Under the pieces are notes generated by a model. That model saw nothing but the letters and a program-made list of their open reading frames with translations. It was not told where the DNA came from and searched no databases. A stretch of DNA of 64,000 bases from Arthrobacter sp. Hiyo8 (GTDB lineage Bacteria; Actinomycetota; Actinomycetes; Actinomycetales; Micrococcaceae): positions 3,534,001 through 3,598,000 of the forward strand of contig AP014719.1 in the NCBI GenBank assembly GCA_001549895.1, written 5' to 3'. Shown here in pieces: positions 40,968-50,486 of the stretch; the stretch's first letter is position 1; each line of letters begins with the position of its first letter. Position numbers and translations under genes: made by a program.

Positions 40968-41888
40968 CTACAGCGGCGCGACAACTGAGTAGGTGCTCGA
41001 GTCACCTTGGATCGACTGGCTCGGCTTGCCGTCCACGCCCACCGGGATGTCGCCGGCGATAGTCACTCGGTTGAGCTTGCGCGGCTGGCCGTCGTAGTTG
41101 TCCGGCGCGTAGTGCTGGGTGATGCGGTTGTCGAAGAGCACCAGCTGGTTCGGCTCCCAGTTCACGCGCACCACGTTCTCCGGACGGGTGACGTAAGCCT
41201 GGAGCAAGCGGATGATGTCCTTCGACTCGGTGTTGGACAGCCCCACGATCCGAAGGCGCTGCGCGAAGCCCCCAATGAACAATCCGCGCTCCCCGGTCAG
41301 GGGATGGACACGCACCACGGGGTGGGCGGTTTCGAACTTGATTCGGGTGAATTCCTTGCGGCGCTCATCGGCGTTCTCATGTTCCAGGTTCTTCGGCACC
41401 GAGTAGTCGTAGTCGTTGGTGTGGATGGCCCAGAGCGTGTCCGCGAAGCTCCGGAGCTCGTCCGGCAAGTCTGCGTACGCTCCCGCCGAAGAAGCAATCA
41501 GGGTTTCGCCTCCATAGGACGGAAGATCGATGCTGCGCAGAGTGGAAGCCTGCGGCGGGTTGACCACGAATGTGACGTCGGTGTGCCAATTGTTGGCGGA
41601 ACCGTTCTCGCTGTCCACGGGCAGGACGTTCTCTTCGCCCTCCACGGAGGCCACGGTCGGATGGGCGGTAGTGAGCGGGCCGAAATGGCTGGCGAATTTC
41701 ACCTGGGCCTCGTCGCTGAGAATGTTGGCCTCCCGGAAAACGAGGGCCTTGTGTTCGTTGAGCGCGGCCCGGATCTGCCCCACGGTTTCCGGGGAGAGAT
41801 CGCCGCTAAGGTCGAAGCCGCGGATTTCGGCGCCGATCCGGGATCCGAGCTTGGCGAATTCGAGTTTGGTTTCGGTAATGATGGACAT
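40968..41888 (-). CDS. TauD/TfdA-family Fe(II)/2-oxoglutarate dioxygenase
   Basis: An intact 306-residue enzyme. Iron ligands are in NNWHTDVTF (HxD) and the distal His in DNRITQHYAPDNYDG; the 2-oxoglutarate-binding Arg follows in QPRKLNRVT. TauD relatives oxidise taurine, alkyl sulfonates, sulfate esters or related acids to release sulfite or a leaving group. It is the last gene of a leftward operon with an SsuABC/TauABC-type transporter, which supports a sulfonate or sulfate-ester substrate. Confidence 0.85.
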   Translation of the reverse strand: MSIITETKLEFAKLGSRIGAEIRGFDLSGDLSPETVGQIRAALNEHKALVFREANILSDEAQVKFASHFGPLTTAHPTVASVEGEENVLPVDSENGSANNWHTDVTFVVNPPQASTLRSIDLPSYGGETLIASSAGAYADLPDELRSFADTLWAIHTNDYDYSVPKNLEHENADERRKEFTRIKFETAHPVVRVHPLTGERGLFIGGFAQRLRIVGLSNTESKDIIRLLQAYVTRPENVVRVNWEPNQLVLFDNRITQHYAPDNYDGQPRKLNRVTIAGDIPVGVDGKPSQSIQGDSSTYSVVAPL

Positions 41889-41941
41889 TTTTGTTCCTTT
41901 TCTGTGGTGACTTGGTTGTGACTAGATGGATGGATTGACGG

Positions 41942-42849
41942 TCAGGACCCGCTCCCGACGGCGGTCCGCCAGCGGGAGAAATGCCGTTCCAGGGCTACAA
42001 GGAGGAAATTCACGGCCAAGCCCAGAAGGGACACCGTGAGGATGCCGGCGTACATGTCCGGGATGAGGAAACTGCTCTGGGCATTCACGATCAGGTAACC
42101 GAGCCCGGCCTTCGCCCCACCATTTCCGCGGCGATCAACACCAGGATGGACGCCGTGCCGGCCATGCGGATTCCCGTGAAAATGGTGGGCACCGCAGAAG
42201 GCAGGATCACTTTGCGGAAGAGCGAAAGGCTTGAGAGGCCGAGCGACTTCGCGGCCCGGATGAGCAGCGGGTCCACCGTCTTCACCCCGGCGATCGTGTT
42301 CAGCAGGACCGGAAAGAACGCCGCGTAGGCCACGATGCTGATCTTGGACTCCTCGCCGATCCCCAGCAGCAGCGTGAACACAGGCAGCAGGGCAAGCGCG
42401 GCTGTGTTCCGGAACAGTTCCAGGAGCGGGTTCAGCACCGCATTGAGCCGCCCGTACCAGGCGATCAGCAAACCGAGAGTAACGCCAGCCACGAGGGCTG
42501 CGCCGAATCCCGTCACCGAACGGGTGAGGCTCGCGGCCAAATGCCCCTGGATGGTGCCGGATTCGAACAGCTTCCCCCATGCTTCCAGGACCACATGCAA
42601 TGGCGGCAGGAATACCCGGGTCGAGGGGCTGGCCAGAAATGTCGGCCCCAGTTCCCAGAGAGCCAAGAAGGCGATGATCCCCGCGGCCTTCCACAGGCCG
42701 GAACCGGCGCGGGCGGCTGCGGTCCGCACAAAGGCGAGAGTCGCCGTCGTGCTCAGACGCCCCGCCTCAACGGAACCGGAGTGCCCGACGGCGGGAGCTT
42801 GCTTGGGTGCGGCGCTCGCCGCGGGCTGTTGCGTGAGAGTCGTGGTCAT
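41942..42849 (-). CDS. ABC transporter permease (SsuC/TauC type)
   Basis: About 303 residues with six membrane helices and the coupling-loop segment AAKSLGLSSLSLFRKVILPS followed by AVPTIFTGIRMAG. One base is lost near 42118 (length 908). Its ATG shares one base with the TGA of the ATPase gene. It forms the membrane channel for the sulfonate-type importer; TauD-like gene follows 53 bases on. Confidence 0.8.
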
Positions 42850-43771
42850 CAGGCCGCGCTCCTTTCGAGAGTTGTTCCAGGGACTTCATCCGGGGCCGTG
42901 CCGTCGGGCAGGATCTTGCGATGGCCGGCATCCTGGGCAAGGCGGACTTCGTCGTGCAACAGGGTCCAGACCTTGTGCCGCTGTTCGACGAAGGCGGGGT
43001 GCGAGCGGATGTCGTCCTCGCCGTCGCGGTCCGGGATGTCCACGTCCACGATTTGCTTGAGCTGTCCGGGCCGGGCGCTGAGGACGGCGACGCGCTGCCC
43101 CAGGTACACGGCCTCGTCGATGCCGTGGGTGATGAAGACGATTGTCTTGCCCGTGGCCCGCCAGATCCGCAGGAGTTCGTCCTGGAGTTGTTCACGCGTC
43201 TGGGCGTCCAAGGCGGCGAAGGGTTCATCCATGAGGAGCACATCGGGCTCGTAGGCGAGGCTCCGGGCAATGGCCACCCTCTGCTTCATGCCGCCCGAAA
43301 GCTCATGCGGGAAACGGTCCTCGAAGCCGGCCAAGCCAACCAGCTTGAGGTATTCCCTTGCTTTGGCGGCACGTTCGCGGCGGTTGAGCTTGCGGCCGTC
43401 GGTTCCCTTGCCTTCGAGTCCGATCGACACGTTGGCCGACGCCGTGCGCCAGGGGAAGAGTGCGTACTGCTGGAAAACCACGGCACGGTCCTTTCCGGGT
43501 CCCGTCACTGGCTGGCCGTCCACCAATACCTCGCCGGAGGTGGGCGTGGACAGGCCAGCCAGGAGGTCCAGCAAGGTGGTCTTGCCGGAACCGCTGGGCC
43601 CCACCAAGGTGAGGAATTCGCCGTCGCGCACGTCCAAGCTGAGGGAACTAATGGCGGTCAGTGTGGTGGGCTCTTTCGCGCCTGGCTTGCCTGTCGCGCC
43701 GGCCCTGCCGCCTTTTCCGGGCGGACGGTGAATTGCTTGGTGACATTTCGGAGGCTGATTTTGGCGGTCAT
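42849..43771 (-). CDS. ABC transporter ATPase (SsuB/TauB type)
   Basis: About 308 residues: Walker A GPSGSGKTT, Q-loop VVFQQYALFPW, signature LSGGMKQRVAIAR, Walker B VLLMDEPFAAL and switch His ITHGIDEAV. One base is lost near 43672 (length 923), just before the domain proper (SLDVRDGEFLTLV). It drives the importer and lies between the binding-protein and permease genes, the former ending 2 bases before this ATG. Confidence 0.85.
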
Positions 43772-43773
43772 CA

Positions 43774-44819
43774 CTATCCCTTCGCGGTACTTGGGGTTGG
43801 GGCGCTTGCTGCGAGATCGTTGAATTTGTTGGTGTAGTACTTCGACGGTGTGAGGTCGTTCTTGACGATCCCCGAGCTCTTCAGCCACGCGGACCAGCGC
43901 GTGAAGTCCTCGTCCTTGATCACGCCGTTGTCGGGACGCCAGGGCTCTTCCAGTACTGCAGGTTCGCGGTGCTCTCATTGCGTCCGCGGGCGTCGATGAT
44001 CTTCTTGAAGCGCGCGATCACTTGGTCGCGCGGCGTCTCGGTCTCCCACTTGATGGCCTTGGCCACGCCCGTAGCGAAGATCCGGGCTGTGTTGGGGTTC
44101 TTGGCGATGAAGTCGTTGCGGAGCACGTACTGTCCGCCGGCAAAGGTGCCGAAGAGTTCATAGTCGTTGAAGAGCGAGCGCAGTCCACCGGCGGCAACGG
44201 CATGGTCCTGCAGGACCCCGCCCAAGCTTCCAACATCAACCTGGCCGCGGCGTACGGCTTCTTCGGTGTCGTTGGGCGCGAGCACTACCAGCTGTACCTG
44301 CTTGATTTCGTCCTGACTGAGGCCGTTCTTGCTGAGGTAGGTGTTGATGACGGCTTCCGAATGTGCGCCCAGGGTGTTGACGGCGATCTTCTTGCCGATG
44401 AGGTCCCTGGCAGTCTTGATGGCGCTGTCCGCCTTGACGTAGAAGCCGTTGAACGTCTTGGCATCTTCGCCGTAATAGTTCACGACGGCGGTCACGGGAG
44501 CCCCTGCCTCGATCAGCTTCACGACGGCCCCGGCGAACGCGCCGCCGAAGTCGGTCTGGTTGGTGGCAGCCGACTGGATGTCCTGGGGGCCGCTGGTGGT
44601 GTTGCCTACCCAGTTGAGTTTGATGTCGCCCAGGTAACCGAGGTCCGCCGCCAGTTCAGGGAGGCCGACGTTGTTGGCCGAGCCTTGGTAGCGGAGTTCT
44701 TTGACTTCTGCTTGACCGGCTGTTTGGTCTCCCGCTTGGGCATTGCCGCCGCAGCCGGTCACCGTCAGCGCAAGTACGACGGCGGCCGCGACGCTTAGCA
44801 GGGGCTGGTGCAGTTTCAT
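43774..44819 (-). CDS. Substrate-binding lipoprotein of sulfonate-type ABC importer
   Basis: About 349 residues with signal peptide and lipobox (LSVAAAVVLALTVTGCGG). The mature part follows the SsuA/TauA/NMT1 pattern: ELRYQGSANNVGLPELAADL, GPQDIQSAATNQTDFG, KIAVNTLGAHSEAVINTYL and VDVGSLGGVLQDHA. One base is lost near 43937. It binds the solute outside the membrane and starts the leftward operon. The ligand is probably a sulfonate, given the TauD partner. Confidence 0.8.
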
Positions 44820-45242
44820 GGGAGCTACTTTCTGGGGAGTGGAATTCGTGGGTCCGGACCTGTTCTGGAATAGACCGAACTGCCGGTGGGAACGATGTAA
44901 GCGCATGTCCACTGGTCAGGGGAAGCCCGGCAGTAACCCTCGGAAACGCCGGGAAACCGAGGGCAATCCGGCGAAATCCCCGCGCAACTCCGGGCAACAG
45001 GGGGACACATTTCGCCCTGCGTGGCTGGGTTGAGCTGGTTTGAGCTGGTTTGAGCTGCGGGCTCCCCAAAGCGCGCCAAACCCAACTAACTCGCATTAGA
45101 TGTCGTTTTGACGGCTCATAAGGACAACAACTGCGAGTTAGTTGGGGCGGGGCCTCCTGTCACAATCGTTTTGTTCGTATTGATGCTCACACCGGTGCCC
45201 GATTCTTAGCGTTCCCGGCGGCTGGCCGGATACGGTAGATAC
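44820..45242. other. Intergenic region between ABC operon and CitE-like gene
   Basis: Carries the promoters of both divergent genes and, at 45082-45145, a REP-like palindrome. TTGAGCTGG is repeated three times at 45030-45056. No gene is supported. Confidence 0.4.
45082..45145. repeat. REP-like palindrome, copy 3
   Basis: Arms CCAACTAACTCGCA and TGCGAGTTAGTTGG around GTCGTTTTGACGGC; the inner part is less well paired than in other copies. Confidence 0.75.
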
Positions 45243-46106
45243 ATGACGTCTAGCACCGCCGCCGAGTCCATTCGGTCCACCCGCAACATTCCCGCCGAGA
45301 TTGCACGCTCCTGGCTCCTCGTGAACGCCATGAAGACGGAGCTTTTCGACCAGTCGGCCTCATCGCGTGCGGACGCCATCATCCTTGACATCGAAGACGC
45401 CGTGGACCCGTCCCAGAAGGACATTGCCCGCGAGAACGTCATCAACTGGCTGACCGCCGGCGGCCAGGCATGGGTCCGCATCAACGACGCCACGAGCCCG
45501 TTCTGGGCCGATGACCTCGCCGGACTGCGTGGCACGCCCGGCCTGCTGGGCGTCATGCTGGCCAAGACGGAGTCCGCGGACCAGGTCACCGAGTCCTTCC
45601 ACCGCATGGACGGCAAGACCCCGGTCATCCCGCTCGTGGAGTCGGCCCTCGGAATCGAGGAAGCCAACCACATCGCCCGCGCACAGGGTGCCTTCCGCCT
45701 CGCCTTCGGTTCGGGCGACTTCCGCCGGGACACCGGCATGGCCGCCACGCCGGAAGCGATGGCCTACCCGCGTGCCAAGCTCGTCGTCGCGAGCCGCGTG
45801 GGCAACCTGCCGGGCCCCATCGACGGCCCAACCGTCGGCACCAACCATCCGATCCTGCGCGAGCAGACCGGCATTACGGTGACCATGGGCATGACCGGCA
45901 AGCTCTGCCTGGCCATCGACCAGACCACGGTCATCAACGAGGTCATCAGCCCGACGCCGTCGGACGTCGCTTGGGCCACCGACTTCATGAACGACTTCGA
46001 AGCCAACGGCAGGGTCATCCGCGACGGCTCCGACCTCCCGCGCCTGGGCCGCGCCGAAAAGATCATGAAGCTTGCCGTTGCCTTCGGGGTCCAGCCCTCC
46101 CTCTAA
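45243..46106 (+). CDS. CitE-like HpcH/HpaI-family lyase
   Basis: An intact 287-residue TIM-barrel protein. DAIILDIEDAVDPSQKDIA carries the metal-binding acids, GVMLAKTESADQV and VIPLVESALGIEEA the further core, and RLAFGSGDFRRDTGM the active-site end. Relatives act on CoA esters such as malyl-CoA or citramalyl-CoA, or as stand-alone aldolases. No lyase partner genes (CitD/CitF) are near, so it is not a citrate lyase complex. Substrate unknown. Confidence 0.8.
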   Translation: MTSSTAAESIRSTRNIPAEIARSWLLVNAMKTELFDQSASSRADAIILDIEDAVDPSQKDIARENVINWLTAGGQAWVRINDATSPFWADDLAGLRGTPGLLGVMLAKTESADQVTESFHRMDGKTPVIPLVESALGIEEANHIARAQGAFRLAFGSGDFRRDTGMAATPEAMAYPRAKLVVASRVGNLPGPIDGPTVGTNHPILREQTGITVTMGMTGKLCLAIDQTTVINEVISPTPSDVAWATDFMNDFEANGRVIRDGSDLPRLGRAEKIMKLAVAFGVQPSL

Positions 46107-46250
46107 GGGCTCCCTCCGACGCTAGAGCGCCCGCCGACGCTAGCTCACTTACATCCGGTTTTTTCAGGACGCTCGCTCACTTTTGACGGCAATTCCCGAA
46201 ACCCTCCTGCAGATGATCTGCGCGAGCGTTGGTGGATTGGCGGCCATAGG

Positions 46251-46331
46251 TGAGCGGGCGTCCGCCCGCAACCGCTTATTTATGAGCGGGCGTCCGCACC
46301 CAACCGCTTATTTGTGAGCGGGCGTTCGTTG
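46251..46331. repeat. 32-bp tandem direct repeat
   Basis: TGAGCGGGCGTCCGC, three variable bases, then CAACCGCTTATTT, occurs twice in tandem (46251, 46283) with a partial third copy. It lies before the small membrane protein gene. Confidence 0.6.
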
Positions 46332-46379
46332 GTGTTGGGTCCTGACTCGACGCTTCTGACAAGTGCCCTAAACTTGGGG

Positions 46380-46604
46380 GTGCTGAACGAATTCTGGGCC
46401 ACGGCCTCTACCGCCTACAAGACGCTGGTTTTCAGCGCGATGGGGCTTATCGCCGTCGGGATCATCCTGACGATTATCGGCAACACCTCCCATAACCAAG
46501 GCCTTGCGCTGACGTCATTGTTCGTGATCGGGCTCGGCCTGGTCCTGCATGTCGTGGGCATGGTGGTCCGCGGACAGCAGGTCCGCAAGGGCTTGAAGAA
46601 GTAG
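46380..46604 (+). CDS. Small two-helix membrane protein
   Basis: GTG 46380 opens LNEFWATASTAYKTLVFSAM, two membrane helices (GLIAVGIILTIIGNT; LTSLFVIGLGLVLHVVGMVV) and a basic tail KGLKK; 74 residues. It resembles DUF3188-type actinobacterial membrane proteins. GGGGG just before the start may serve as ribosome site. The next gene starts 12 bases on. Confidence 0.65.
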   Translation: MLNEFWATASTAYKTLVFSAMGLIAVGIILTIIGNTSHNQGLALTSLFVIGLGLVLHVVGMVVRGQQVRKGLKK

Positions 46605-46615
46605 CCTGGCGGAAC

Positions 46616-48121
46616 ATGGCGATGACCAAGCATGCGGTGGTAATCGCCGGAGGAGGCCCCACAGGGTTGATGCTGGCGGGCGAACTGGCGTTGGCCGGCG
46701 TCGACGTCGCGATCGTCGAGCGACGTCCCAACCAGGATCTCGCCGGATCCCGTGCAGGCGGTTTGCACTCACGCACCATCGAGGTCCTCGATCAGCGCGG
46801 AATCGCTGATCGCTTCCTGTCCGAGGGGCAAATAGCCCAGGTCGCGGGGTTCGGCGGCGTCCGTTTCGACATCAGCGACTTTCCCACCCGGCACAACTAC
46901 GGGCTCGGGCTGTGGCAGAACCACATCGAGCGCATTCTGGCGGGCTGGGTCGCCGAGCTGACCGTGCCGATCTATTACGGACGCGAGGTGACCGGTTTCG
47001 CGCAGGACGCTACCGGCGTCGACGTCGAGTTGTCCGACGGCGGGCCGTTGCGCGCGGAGTACCTCGTCGGGTGCGACGGCGGCCGCAGCCTGGTCCGCAA
47101 AGCAGCCGGCATCGAGTTCCCCGGATGGGATCCGACCACCAGTGCCCTGATCGCCCAGGTCGAGATGGCCGAGCAGCCGCCCTTGGGCGTCCACACCAAT
47201 CCTTTCGGTATCCACTCCTTCGGCAAGCTGGATTACAAGATTCTCGACGGCAACGTGGTCTACGCGGATGGCGGGCCCGTGGGGGTCATGGTGACCGAAC
47301 AGCACATCGGACCCACCACCGAACCGACCCTCCAAGACCTGAGCAACGCGCTCATCGCCGTATGCGGGACGGATTACGGGGTCCACAGTCCTATCTGGAT
47401 CTCCAGGTTCACCGATATGACCCGGCAGGCCGCAAGCTACCGCGACGGACGGGTCCTGCTCGCGGGCGACGCGTCGCACGTTCATGCGCCCGACGGCGGA
47501 CAGGGCCTCAACACCGGCGTGCAGGATGCCGTGAACCTGGGATGGAAGCTGGCCCAAGTGGTCAAGGGGACATCGCCGGAAAGCCTCCTCGATAGCTACC
47601 ATGCCGAGCGCCATCCGGTGGCCGCCCGCGTGCTGCGCAATACGATGGCGAGTGTCGCGCTTCGCCGCCCGGACGACCGCACGAAGGCTTTGGGCGAGGT
47701 CATGGCCGAGCTGCTCGGCATGGAGGAACCGCGCAAGCGCTTCGCCGCGATGCAATCCGGCCTCGACGTACATTACGACGTCGGCAATGGGCACCCGCTG
47801 CTCGGACGACGCATGCCCGATCTCGACCTCGTCACCGCGGACGGGCCGATTCGCGTCTTCAGCCTGCTGCACGATGCCCGGCCGGCGCTCCTCAACCTCG
47901 GCGAACCCGGCACGATCGACATCACACCCTGGGCAGACCGTGTTCAGCTGATAGATGCCACATACCTTGGTGCGTGGGAGCTTCCGGCACTTGGCGAGGC
48001 CAGTCCTCCTGCCGCCGTGTTGATCCGGCCCGATGGATACGTGGCCTGGGTGGGAGACGGCACCCAAGCGGGCCTTGCCGACGCGCTCACCAGATGGTTC
48101 GGACCGCCTGCCTCGGGGTAG
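46616..48121 (+). CDS. FAD-dependent aromatic monooxygenase (PheA/TfdB/Rox type)
   Basis: An intact 501-residue group A flavoprotein hydroxylase: AVVIAGGGPTGLMLAGELAL (FAD dinucleotide loop), YLVGCDGGRSLVRKAAGIEF (DG motif) and LLAGDASHVHAPDGGQGLNTG spanning the GD motif. The C-terminal thioredoxin-like domain (residues 390-500) is present. Relatives hydroxylate phenols, rifampicin (Rox) or tetracyclines with NADPH and O2. The substrate cannot be told; antibiotic inactivation is one option. Confidence 0.85.
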   Translation: MAMTKHAVVIAGGGPTGLMLAGELALAGVDVAIVERRPNQDLAGSRAGGLHSRTIEVLDQRGIADRFLSEGQIAQVAGFGGVRFDISDFPTRHNYGLGLWQNHIERILAGWVAELTVPIYYGREVTGFAQDATGVDVELSDGGPLRAEYLVGCDGGRSLVRKAAGIEFPGWDPTTSALIAQVEMAEQPPLGVHTNPFGIHSFGKLDYKILDGNVVYADGGPVGVMVTEQHIGPTTEPTLQDLSNALIAVCGTDYGVHSPIWISRFTDMTRQAASYRDGRVLLAGDASHVHAPDGGQGLNTGVQDAVNLGWKLAQVVKGTSPESLLDSYHAERHPVAARVLRNTMASVALRRPDDRTKALGEVMAELLGMEEPRKRFAAMQSGLDVHYDVGNGHPLLGRRMPDLDLVTADGPIRVFSLLHDARPALLNLGEPGTIDITPWADRVQLIDATYLGAWELPALGEASPPAAVLIRPDGYVAWVGDGTQAGLADALTRWFGPPASG

Positions 48122-48166
48122 CGGTCCGGCTCTACGTACCGGCTCCCGGGCCGATAGGGTTGGAGC

Positions 48167-48616
48167 ATGACTATTAACCCGGACTTGCAGGGCCGCAGCT
48201 ACCCTGCCGCAGAGGTGTACGACGTCGGCCGCGAAAAGATCCGGGAGTTCGCCCGGGCCGTGAAGGCCACCCACCCCGCCCACTTCGACGTCGAAGCCGC
48301 CAAGGCCCTGGGCCACAGCGACCTCGTGGCCCCGCCGACCTTCGCAATCATCGTCGCCCAGCGGGCCGATGCCCAGCTGATCGAGGACCCCGATTCGGGG
48401 ATTGACTTCAGCCGCGTGGTTCACGCCGACCAGCGCTTCACCCACCACCGCCCGATCATTGCCGGGGATCAGTTGCGGGCCGAACTGCACGTCGACGGCG
48501 TCCGCGCCATGGGCGGCGGGGCCATGATTACGACGCGTTCGGAAATCACAACGGTGGACGGCGAACGGGTCTCCACCACCACCTCGTCCATCCTGGTCCG
48601 CGGAGAGGGACAGTAA
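48167..48616 (+). CDS. MaoC-like dehydratase N-terminal-domain protein (HadA/HadC-like, UPF0336 type)
   Basis: An intact 149-residue hot-dog protein, MTINPDLQGRSYPAAEVYDV, with ALGHSDLVAPPTFAIIVAQR and RVVHADQRFTHHRPIIAGDQ. In mycobacteria such proteins pair with a second MaoC subunit (HadB) to dehydrate 3-hydroxyacyl-ACP. The next gene, 3 bases on, is that second subunit. The pair ahead of murB is a conserved actinobacterial arrangement. Confidence 0.8.
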   Translation: MTINPDLQGRSYPAAEVYDVGREKIREFARAVKATHPAHFDVEAAKALGHSDLVAPPTFAIIVAQRADAQLIEDPDSGIDFSRVVHADQRFTHHRPIIAGDQLRAELHVDGVRAMGGGAMITTRSEITTVDGERVSTTTSSILVRGEGQ

Positions 48617-48618
48617 CC

Positions 48619-49055
48619 ATGAGCTTGAAACTTGAAGAACTCACCGTCGGGCAGGAAATCGGCGCCGCAGCATCGAGGTCACGCGCCAGGACCTGGTCAA
48701 GTACGCCGGCGCGTCCGGCGACTTCAACCCGATCCACTGGAACGAGTCCTTCGCCACCGGCGTCGAACTTCCCGGAGTCATCGCCCACGGTATGTTCACC
48801 ATGGGCTCCGCCGTGCAACTGGTGAGCGACTGGGCCGGCGACCCCGCCGCCGTCGTCGACTACCAGACGCGCTTCACCAAACCGGTGCTGGTCGCCGATA
48901 CCACCGGTACCAGCGAGCCTGGTGCCGTGATCGAGGTCGCCGGAGTGGTGGGAGCGCTCGACGCCGAAGCCCGCACCGCGCGCATCGACCTGACCGTCAC
49001 CTTCGCCGGCCAGAAGGTCCTCATGAAGTCCCAGGCCGTTGTGAAGCTCGCTTGA
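48619..49055 (+). CDS. MaoC-like dehydratase, catalytic subunit (HadB-like)
   Basis: About 145 residues after restoring one base near 48668. The hydratase signature is KYAGASGDFNPIHWNE, with the catalytic Asp and His, and GVIAHGMFTMGSAVQLVSDW. Together with the preceding gene it would form a heterodimeric 3-hydroxyacyl dehydratase. Its TGA overlaps a TTG start of the MFS gene. Confidence 0.8.
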
Positions 49056-50371
49056 GCCGGCTGCAACAATCTGCACCTCGCGCCACCGCGGCGGAATTGT
49101 CGCGGTGGCGCACTGCTGTGGTGACCGCGTACGGCGCCAGTGGCCTGGCCTTCTCGTCGTGGGTGTCCCGTTTGCCGGCGATCCGCGATGGCCTGAACCT
49201 GACGCCCGGCACGGTAGGCCTCCTGCTGATGTGCATGACGGTGGCATCGTTCCTCTCCGTGTCCGCATCCGGGGTGATCGTGATCCGGCTCGGATCACGG
49301 TTGACCACGCGGATCGGCGGCGCCATGGTGGGCCTCGGCCTGGCGGTCGCCGGTTTTGGCACGTCTGTGCTGGCCAACCCGGTGGCCGTGGCGCTTGGAC
49401 TCATGGTGATCGGCCTCGGAACGGCAAGCTGGAACACGGCATCGAATGTTGAAGGGGCGTCACTGGAACGCGCCCTTGAACGGCACATCATGCCCCGCCT
49501 CCACGGATCCTTCAGCCTCGGCACCGTTGCGGGCGCCGGGCTCGGCGCGTGGGCCGCTGCCGCGGACTGCCGGTCTTCTGGCATCTGGCTGCGGCCGGCC
49601 TGGTGGTGGCCGTCTCCGTGGTGACAGCTGCTTCCTGGTTCCGCGCGGACATCACCCGCCATTCCACTGCACGAGGGACCCAAAAGCCTTCAAGCCCGAC
49701 AAGCCGGACACCTTCGAAGATCCCTCAACCGGCCCCTTGCCCGTCATCCAACCAGGCCAGCAGGGACCGGCCGAACCTTTGGACAGCAAGCGCATGGTGG
49801 CCCGGGCATGGCGCGAACGCCGGACCCTGCTGCTTGGATTGCTCGTCCTGGGGCTCGCCCTGGCTGAGGGCGCCGCGGGGGACTGGGTGGCCTTGGCGTT
49901 GGCCGATGGCCACGGGCAATCCGACGCTGCCGGCGCCATCGGCTATGGAATCTTCGTGACGTTTATGACCGTAGGCCGCTTTGCCGGAACCGTAGTCCTG
50001 GACCGCTTCGGCAGGGTGCCCGTGATGCGTTGGTGCTCGGCCACTGCCGTGGTGGGGTTGGCGCTCTTCGTCTTCGCCCCAGTGCCGTGGCTCGCCTTCG
50101 CGGCCCTGGCCATCTGGGGACTCGGTGCCTCTTTGGGGTTCCCGGTGGGCATGTCCGCCGCCGCGGACGATCCGGCGCACGCAGCTGCCCGGGTATCGGT
50201 CGTCTCGACGATCGGCTACGGGCCTTCCTTTGCGGTCCGCCGCTCTTGGGCTTGCTGGCGGAGCACTTCGGCATCCTGCATTCCTTGCTCGCCGTCCTGG
50301 TGCTGCTTGTCGCGAGCTTCTTCCTGGCGCCCATCTCGCGGAAACGCGCGCCTGAGCCGGCACCTCCCTGA
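49052..50371 (+). CDS. MFS transporter (YbjJ-like)
   Basis: About 441 residues and 12 likely membrane helices, from TTG 49052 (overlapping the MaoC stop). Segments are AYGASGLAFSSWVSRLPAIR, TASNVEGASLERALERHIMP, RLHGSFSLGTVAGAGLGAW and EGAAGDWVALAL, a pattern of YbjJ/fucose-permease-like carriers. Three lost bases (near 49560, 49680 and 50230) break it. Substrate unknown. Confidence 0.75.
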
Positions 50372-50401
50372 GCCGGCACGCCCACGGGCCGGCCCGCCTT
50401 A

Positions 50402-50459
50402 CGGAAGCCCGTCCCTGAGTCGGCCAGCCTTGCGGAAGCCCGTCCCTGAGTCGGCCAGC
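50402..50459. repeat. 31-base-spaced direct repeat upstream of murB
   Basis: CGGAAGCCCGTCCCTGAGTC plus GGCCAGC occurs at 50402 and again at 50433, identical over 27 bases. Confidence 0.7.
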
Positions 50460-50486
50460 GCAGGCAATCCCCGCTAGGCTTGTTCG

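Noticed and set aside
46769..48490. 573-codon frame opposite the FAD monooxygenase
   Set aside because: Antisense shadow of an intact, motif-complete enzyme; such frames are common in high-GC DNA.
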